A stretch of DNA of 64,000 bases from Diploptera punctata (Eukaryota; Arthropoda; Insecta; Blattodea; Blaberidae), in assembly GCA_030220185.1 (NCBI GenBank), contig JASPKZ010009901.1, positions 1 through 64,000 of the forward strand, in the 5' to 3' direction. A program made the translations under genes and the position numbers. Positions 59,004 to 64,000 of this stretch are shown here, piece by piece. Each line of letters opens with the position of its first letter. Position 1 is the first letter of the stretch. Under the pieces are notes generated by a model. It was not told the DNA's origin and searched no databases. It worked only from the letters and a program-made list of their open reading frames with translations.

Positions 59004-60382
59004 ATGTGGCTGATGACAATTCAGAACCAGAGAATCTCAGTACGAAGCCAGAAGATCTGAGTATAACATCGAGTCAAAACCACTATCCTCACAAGGCCAT
59101 CACGCCGCCTCTAGGAGTGGCGCTCATCTCAGCCAAGAGGACACCGTTATCAGAGCGTCCCGATGCTGTCACAACTCAGCCAACATCGGGTGCCACATCA
59201 CTAAATCACGTGACAATAGCATCGCCTCACCACCATCCACATTACACGGGAAAGACTTCAGGAGGTCCTCTTGAACCATTGAATCTCAATACACCAGCAG
59301 AAACCCACCATCACCATCATCTCTATGCCACGTCACCCACCTCATGGCACAGGGGAATTGCTCCTTACCCAACGCCCTATCTCACCTTCAACTATCCATA
59401 CCCGCCACAAGCGGAAATATACAGTAGTCATCACCACCAGTACCCTCCTCCAATCTACCCTGCGTCTCCTGCCAGAAGTAGTCCTCTCATGGGACACACG
59501 CATCCGCACCATCATCAAGAACAGCAGCTGTCCCCTTATGCACCAAGGGATTCAAATAATTCGCCACCTCATCACTTGTTCAGCACATCCACCCTAAGGC
59601 CACCAGTCTCAACTGTAGCTTCATTACCCCACCGACAACAACCAGCAGAATTGCCCAAACTCTACATGCCATATCAGGCAGTTGATCACTGTGGCCTTTC
59701 TCCGACTTCATCGATTGCTTCTTCGACATCAAACCCAGCATTCCAGTCACTTTCGCCACCTCCAGCCACTCCAGAAGACCTGTCATCTCCCGGTAGTGTT
59801 AGTAGTGGCAGTAGCAGTGCGGGTAGCACTGGTGGCGGTAAGAAGAGGAAAGAAGGAACCATGCCAAGGTATCAGTGTCCAGACTGTTCCAAATCATACT
59901 CCACGTATTCAGGTTTGTCGAAACATCAACAATTCCATTGTGCAGCTACAGCAGGTTCCCAGGCCAAGAAGTCATTCAGTTGCAAGTACTGCGAGAAGGT
60001 GTATGTGTCCTTAGGAGCACTCAAAATGCACATCCGCACGCACACTTTGCCCTGCAAGTGCAAGCTGTGTGGTAAAGCGTTTTCAAGACCCTGGCTTCTT
60101 CAGGGACACATCCGTACTCATACTGGAGAAAAACCTTTCTCCTGCCCACATTGCAATAGAGCATTTGCAGATCGTTCAAATCTTAGAGCGCACCTTCAAA
60201 CTCATTCAGACATAAAGAAATATTCTTGTACCACATGCAGCAAAACTTTCTCAAGGATGTCTTTGCTCACAAAGCATATGGATGGCGGATGTCCTGGAAA
60301 CAACAGTTCCACCCCTGTCATTCCTCAATACATCATCCAAAGAGACTGTAGTAGTGGTGATGAAGCCAAAATGTATCAATAA
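59004..60382 (+). CDS. esg: Snail/Escargot-family repressor, coding exon 2 (five zinc fingers)
   Basis: Residues 35-493 of the joined protein, frame unbroken to TAA at 60380. After the splice come PENLSTK (43-49) and PEDLS (50-54), with another PEDLS at 291-295: these fit the PxDLS class bound by the co-repressor CtBP. A His/Pro/Ser-rich middle and a KKRK basic stretch (314-317) precede five fingers: 324-346 (C2H2), 359-381, 385-407, 413-435 and 441-464 (last is C2HC, ending CPG). [20 protein letters not shown] and [17 protein letters not shown] are Snail-family signatures; the finger sequences look closer to Escargot than to fly Snail, judged from memory. Expected role: nuclear DNA-binding repressor at CAGGTG-type E-boxes in cell-fate and epithelial programmes. 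The frame opens with GTG at 59006, which is internal, not a start. Confidence 0.97.
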
Positions 60383-60533
60383 TCCCACCTAATATAACTT
60401 CATTTTCTTTACTTCTTGCAGCAAACCAAACACTATTATCCATGAGGGAACTAGTCCATTAACTTAAACATGTTACATATTGGATTTATGACGTGGAATT
60501 TAATTGTTGATAACGTCTCTTTCTTTTTTCTCC
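60383..60533 (+). other. Start of the 3' UTR
   Basis: Unique sequence after the stop up to the LINE K insertion. No AATAAA before the LINE, so the original 3' UTR probably continued beyond it (possible AATAAA at 63510, not proven). Confidence 0.5.
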
Positions 60534-62275
60534 TATCTATCTATCTTCGGGTTTTTACAGCTGCTGCCGTCTTCCCGTGCCAAACCTCCAAAGCCTACGG
60601 TCTTGGGCATCTTCGATGCTTAGCCCTCTAGCTTGCATTACTGTCTTCATGTTTTCCTTCCATGTTAACCTTGGTCTTCCTCTTTTCTTCTTTCTGTTCG
60701 GATACCATTCATATAGTTGCTTGGGCCATCGCTCATCTTCCATTCTTAAAACATGTCCTAACCACTTTAATTCCTTCTCCTCAATTCTTTCAATTATGCT
60801 TTCGTCTGCTTCCATTATGTTTCTAATTTCCTTATTTGTGACACGTTCTAATTTCGACTTTCTGGCACTTCTTCGTAAATAATCCATCCCTAGAGCTATT
60901 AGTCTATTCTTGTAGTACTTATTGATTGTCCATACCTCACTTACATACATTGCAACAGATTCCACCAATGTTTTACCAATATATTTTTTGTGTCTTTCCA
61001 AATATGCTTATCCCACCATATGGAATTTAATGATGATATTATTTTGCTACTCAATTCAATTCTATGTTTTATGTTCTCTTTTCCTATACCTTCGATGTTA
61101 TCCATAATCATTCCCAAATATTTAGTTTGTTTCACTTGCTTTATTTGGATTCCTTCTTCCAATATTAAATTTTCTCTTTCATTGCTATTTATTGCCAGAT
61201 ATTCTGTTTTTTGTAAATTTACTGTGAGACCCCATGATTCATATGTGTTTTTCAACCTTTTTATCATGAATTCCATATCAAATTTGTCTTGCGCTAAAAC
61301 CAGTTGATCATCGGCAAATTGTAATGTCAGCAAAAATCTGTTGCCTATTGGGATCCCCATACCTTTGCAGCTTTGTTTTCCATTTCGTTAATATAAATTC
61401 TACATAAATATTAATAAAATTGGTGATAGACTGCACCCTTGTTTCAATCCCTTTGAGGTTTTTATAGGATTAGACATTATATTTCCCATTTTAACATAAG
61501 TGGAGTTATCTTTATAGATTTGTTTAATAATTTCTATTAGGTTTCTGTCAATATTGTATTTCTCCAATACTTCCCATAATTTGTTCCTCGAATTGAGTCT
61601 ATAAGCTTTCTCTAAATCTATCATTGTCAAATGGGTTTCTTCTCCAACTGCAGTCCGTTTTTCAATTAACTGTTGTATTGCAAATATATTGTCAACACAT
61701 GACCTTCCTGGTCTGAATCCATTTTGATCTTCTCCTAATTTGTCTTTAACATCTTTTTGTAACTTTGTTTTTAATAACTTCGTAAATATTCTATATAATG
61801 TGTTATTTATACTTAGTCCTCTGTAGTTTTTTGCGTCTCTTCTATCGCCCTTCTTGTATATTGGTACAATGTAGCTTATTTTCCATTCATCAGGAATCTT
61901 CTGTATTGCAATGCACTTATTAAACAAGTCCCTCAATCTACCTATTAAATTTTTTGGGCCATATTTAATTAACTCATTGGGTATGTTTCCCGGCCCTGGT
62001 GCCTTTTTATTCTTTAGGGTTTGAATTTCTAATTATATATCTATTGTATCGGGGAAACTGACCCAAACCCTCTGGCGGCACTATGGCCCTGGGGTCGACT
62101 CAGCCTCTAACGGAAATGAGTACCAGACGCTTGTTCTGGGGATAAAGACGGCCGTCACTGCTGCAATATCTATATTCTGGAATAATTCTCCTGCTACTTC
62201 ATTAACTTTGTTTCTAATTCCTCGTACATTCCACGTGCCTATATTCAATGTCCGTTTTCGTTGCTTTTGTCTTTC
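60534..62275 (-). pseudogene. LINE family K, long copy, antisense in the 3' region
   Basis: Minus strand order: KKEERQKQRKRTLNIGTWNV (start of an AP endonuclease domain, 62275-62160); a deletion filled by a SINE piece; KKAPGPGNIPNELIKYG, KISYIVPIYKKGDRRDAKNY, EDQNGFRPGRSCVDNIFAIQ and KTSKGLKQGCSLSPIL (61936-61400); FADDQLVLAQDK and LQKTEYLAINSN (61360-60941); YLRRSARKSKLERVTNKEIR, KELKWLGHVLRMEDERWPK and LTWKENMKTVMQARG (61001-60555). This is a non-LTR retrotransposon with FADD polymerase. Most of the nuclease is missing and frames are broken. TTCTTTTTTCTCC stands at both ends (60521-60533 and 62276-62288), probably a 13-bp target duplication though low in complexity. Confidence 0.88.
62060..62155 (+). 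mobile_element. SINE family D fragment at a LINE deletion junction
   Basis: GACCCAAACCCTCTGGCGGC to GATAAAGACGGCCGT matches the middle of the D SINE. It stands exactly where the LINE K nuclease is missing. Confidence 0.8.
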
Positions 62276-62309
62276 TTCTTTTTTCTCCACTTTTATATAT
62301 ATAGGCCTA

Positions 62310-64000
62310 GCCTTTAAAAATAAAGAAATAGTGCTGTGTCTGCATAAAATAAATGTATTATAAAATAAAATTATAAACACCTATATATTTATAGTTAATG
62401 TAACTAATATAGATAATTTTTAAGATCCTTCTGTAAGCAAACGGATCATTTATTCAATATTAAAAATATAATTATTCATTAAGTTCCCAATTTTCAGTTT
62501 CACTTTATTAAATGAGTTTTGTTATTTATTTTGCATACAGCACTATTCCTTAATAATCAAGTAAAATTATGCAAATTTGTGTGATATAGCCTATTAATAA
62601 ATTGCCACTTTAACAGGTCTAGGCTGCCTCAGTATCACTGTTTAATATTTTTTAAATGCTCTCTGGTTTTATCATTAAAAATGTCAGAAACATCAGATAA
62701 AATAGTAAATATTCAACGATGTGCAGAAAAGCCTAAAATCTGTTCGTTAAGTCATCCGGAGTAATAGGTTTTCTTGATAATCACATTAATTAAGACAAAA
62801 ATGATATAGGCCTAAATTCTGAATCTCAAATAGATATGAACAATAATTATTTATGTTCTAGATTATCACCAAGTGCCTATTATCTCAGAAATAGGACGGG
62901 TAGATTTATTTTTTGGTTGTGTCTGATTGCTAGGTAACGGGAGAATGATGTATTTTTGATAAAACGTTTTTCATCCAATTAAGATTAGTTTTTTAAGTTA
63001 GCTTTGGATGGGTAGGTTTTGAATGATAAGTCATGTATATATGTATATAGGTTTATTGAGATCAATATTAAAGTGCCCTTAATTTTCGATTGGATTTTCT
63101 TGTTAGATAATAATATAAAATAAACACTTAAAAGACTGATTAGCTAGCTGTATTGTTTTATACAGCTCACTAGATCTGAAAAAGACATTTTTTCATCAAA
63201 GTATAATATTTAATGTCCATCAATAAAGTACAAAATAAACAATAAAGGAATCTATTTGATACTTTGAACCTATTATTTTTGTAATTATATTTGACTTTTG
63301 AGGTTCTAACGAAGAAAACATCGCGATTACTTTTATCATTATTATAATATTATTGAAGTCAACTTTTTCACAAAACTTATTTTTATAGGTCCTACACTGT
63401 CCTTATATTATTAGTGCATAGATCCAGCACCGAAGTGCCGAAATGCACCAGCTTTTTTTATGTAAACCTTTTTTTATATATTCTGTAATTTTCTGTGTCT
63501 GTACAACTTAATAAAACTTAATATTTTTATAAATGCAACAATATGGCTAAATAGCCATGTTGTTTGCCATTTTGGAAGCTAGTCACATATGGGGAAAGTA
63601 ACCCATTATTATATTGAAAGTTCTTGTAAAAAATAACAAATTACTTTCAAAGATTTAAGCCAATTTTGTACAGTGCCTTAATTTTTTGTATTCTGTAAAA
63701 TTATATTATAAATACAGAAATTTTATACGATTTAAATTATTTGTTCTTAATTTCATTTATTGTATGCACATACTTTGAGCTTTCCAATAACATCCAAATA
63801 GGCATTGAACTATTCCTTTGATCCTAATTCCATTAATAATATATAGGTCTACATTTCAAATCCTGTAGTTTCTTTTTTCCTGTTTCCCAAATTTGTAAAA
63901 TGAAAGATTAGTATATAATCATGAAAGGTAACACATCTGGAAGTCAAGACTTCAATTCTGGTAAGTAATAATAGGGCTTACGAATTATTTGTGGGCCTAA
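62310..64000. other. Spacer without recognised features
   Basis: AT-rich, no gene or known repeat; may include the displaced 3' UTR of the Snail-family gene. Confidence 0.4.

Noticed and set aside
59325..60075. Overlapping + frames within exon 2
   Set aside because: Shadows of the zinc-finger frame in other phases.

Overview
The window looks like a large, AT-rich, repeat-packed insect genome. The one intact gene is a two-exon Snail/Escargot-type zinc-finger repressor on the + strand (coding exons 52788-52890 and 59004-60382, 493 residues). It keeps an N-terminal SNAG peptide that, as far as I recall, fly Escargot and Snail lack, which points to a less derived insect. Retroelement content and sequence style suggest a cockroach or termite lineage (inference, not proven). 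No rRNA gene, CRISPR array or bacterial-type operon is visible.

Layout. 1-47 kb and 49-51 kb contain no convincing host gene. They hold layers of decayed mobile elements: at least ten 5'-truncated copies of one LINE (family A, tail GTAA repeats); fragments of other LINEs (B with GAA tails, J, K, L with ATT tails, M); a Penelope-like element with a GIY-YIG nuclease; two Tc1/mariner-type transposase remnants; nine copies of a tRNA-Val-like SINE (family V); several other tRNA-headed SINEs; five copies of a 0.7 kb non-autonomous element (family B-MITE) ending in a conserved palindrome; and smaller inverted-repeat elements. Exact target-site duplications (7-13 bp) can be read around many of them and are given below. 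Microsatellites (AAT, AT, GATA, ATC) lie between and often form the tails of LINEs.

47-60.5 kb is the Snail-family locus: a block of short tandem repeats rich in CAGGTAG, a more GC-rich promoter with E-boxes and two inverted CCAAT boxes, a first coding exon with the SNAG domain, a 6.1 kb intron carrying four mobile-element insertions (one ending about 24 nt before the presumed branch point), and a second exon with co-repressor motifs and five zinc fingers. A 1.7 kb antisense LINE sits 139-151 nt past the stop. 62.3-64 kb shows nothing recognisable.

Most unusual signals: (1) a foldback element with perfect 58-bp inverted ends carrying a tRNA-like Pol III unit, present as a single element plus tandem array at 37 kb and as a perfect 98-bp-arm palindrome with two divergent units at 4.3 kb; (2) the palindrome TAGGCCTA about 53 times where roughly one is expected; (3) a CAGGTAG hairpin repeat upstream of the Snail-family gene; (4) a GC-rich insertion of three approximately 200-bp monomers with a 9-bp target duplication inside a LINE.
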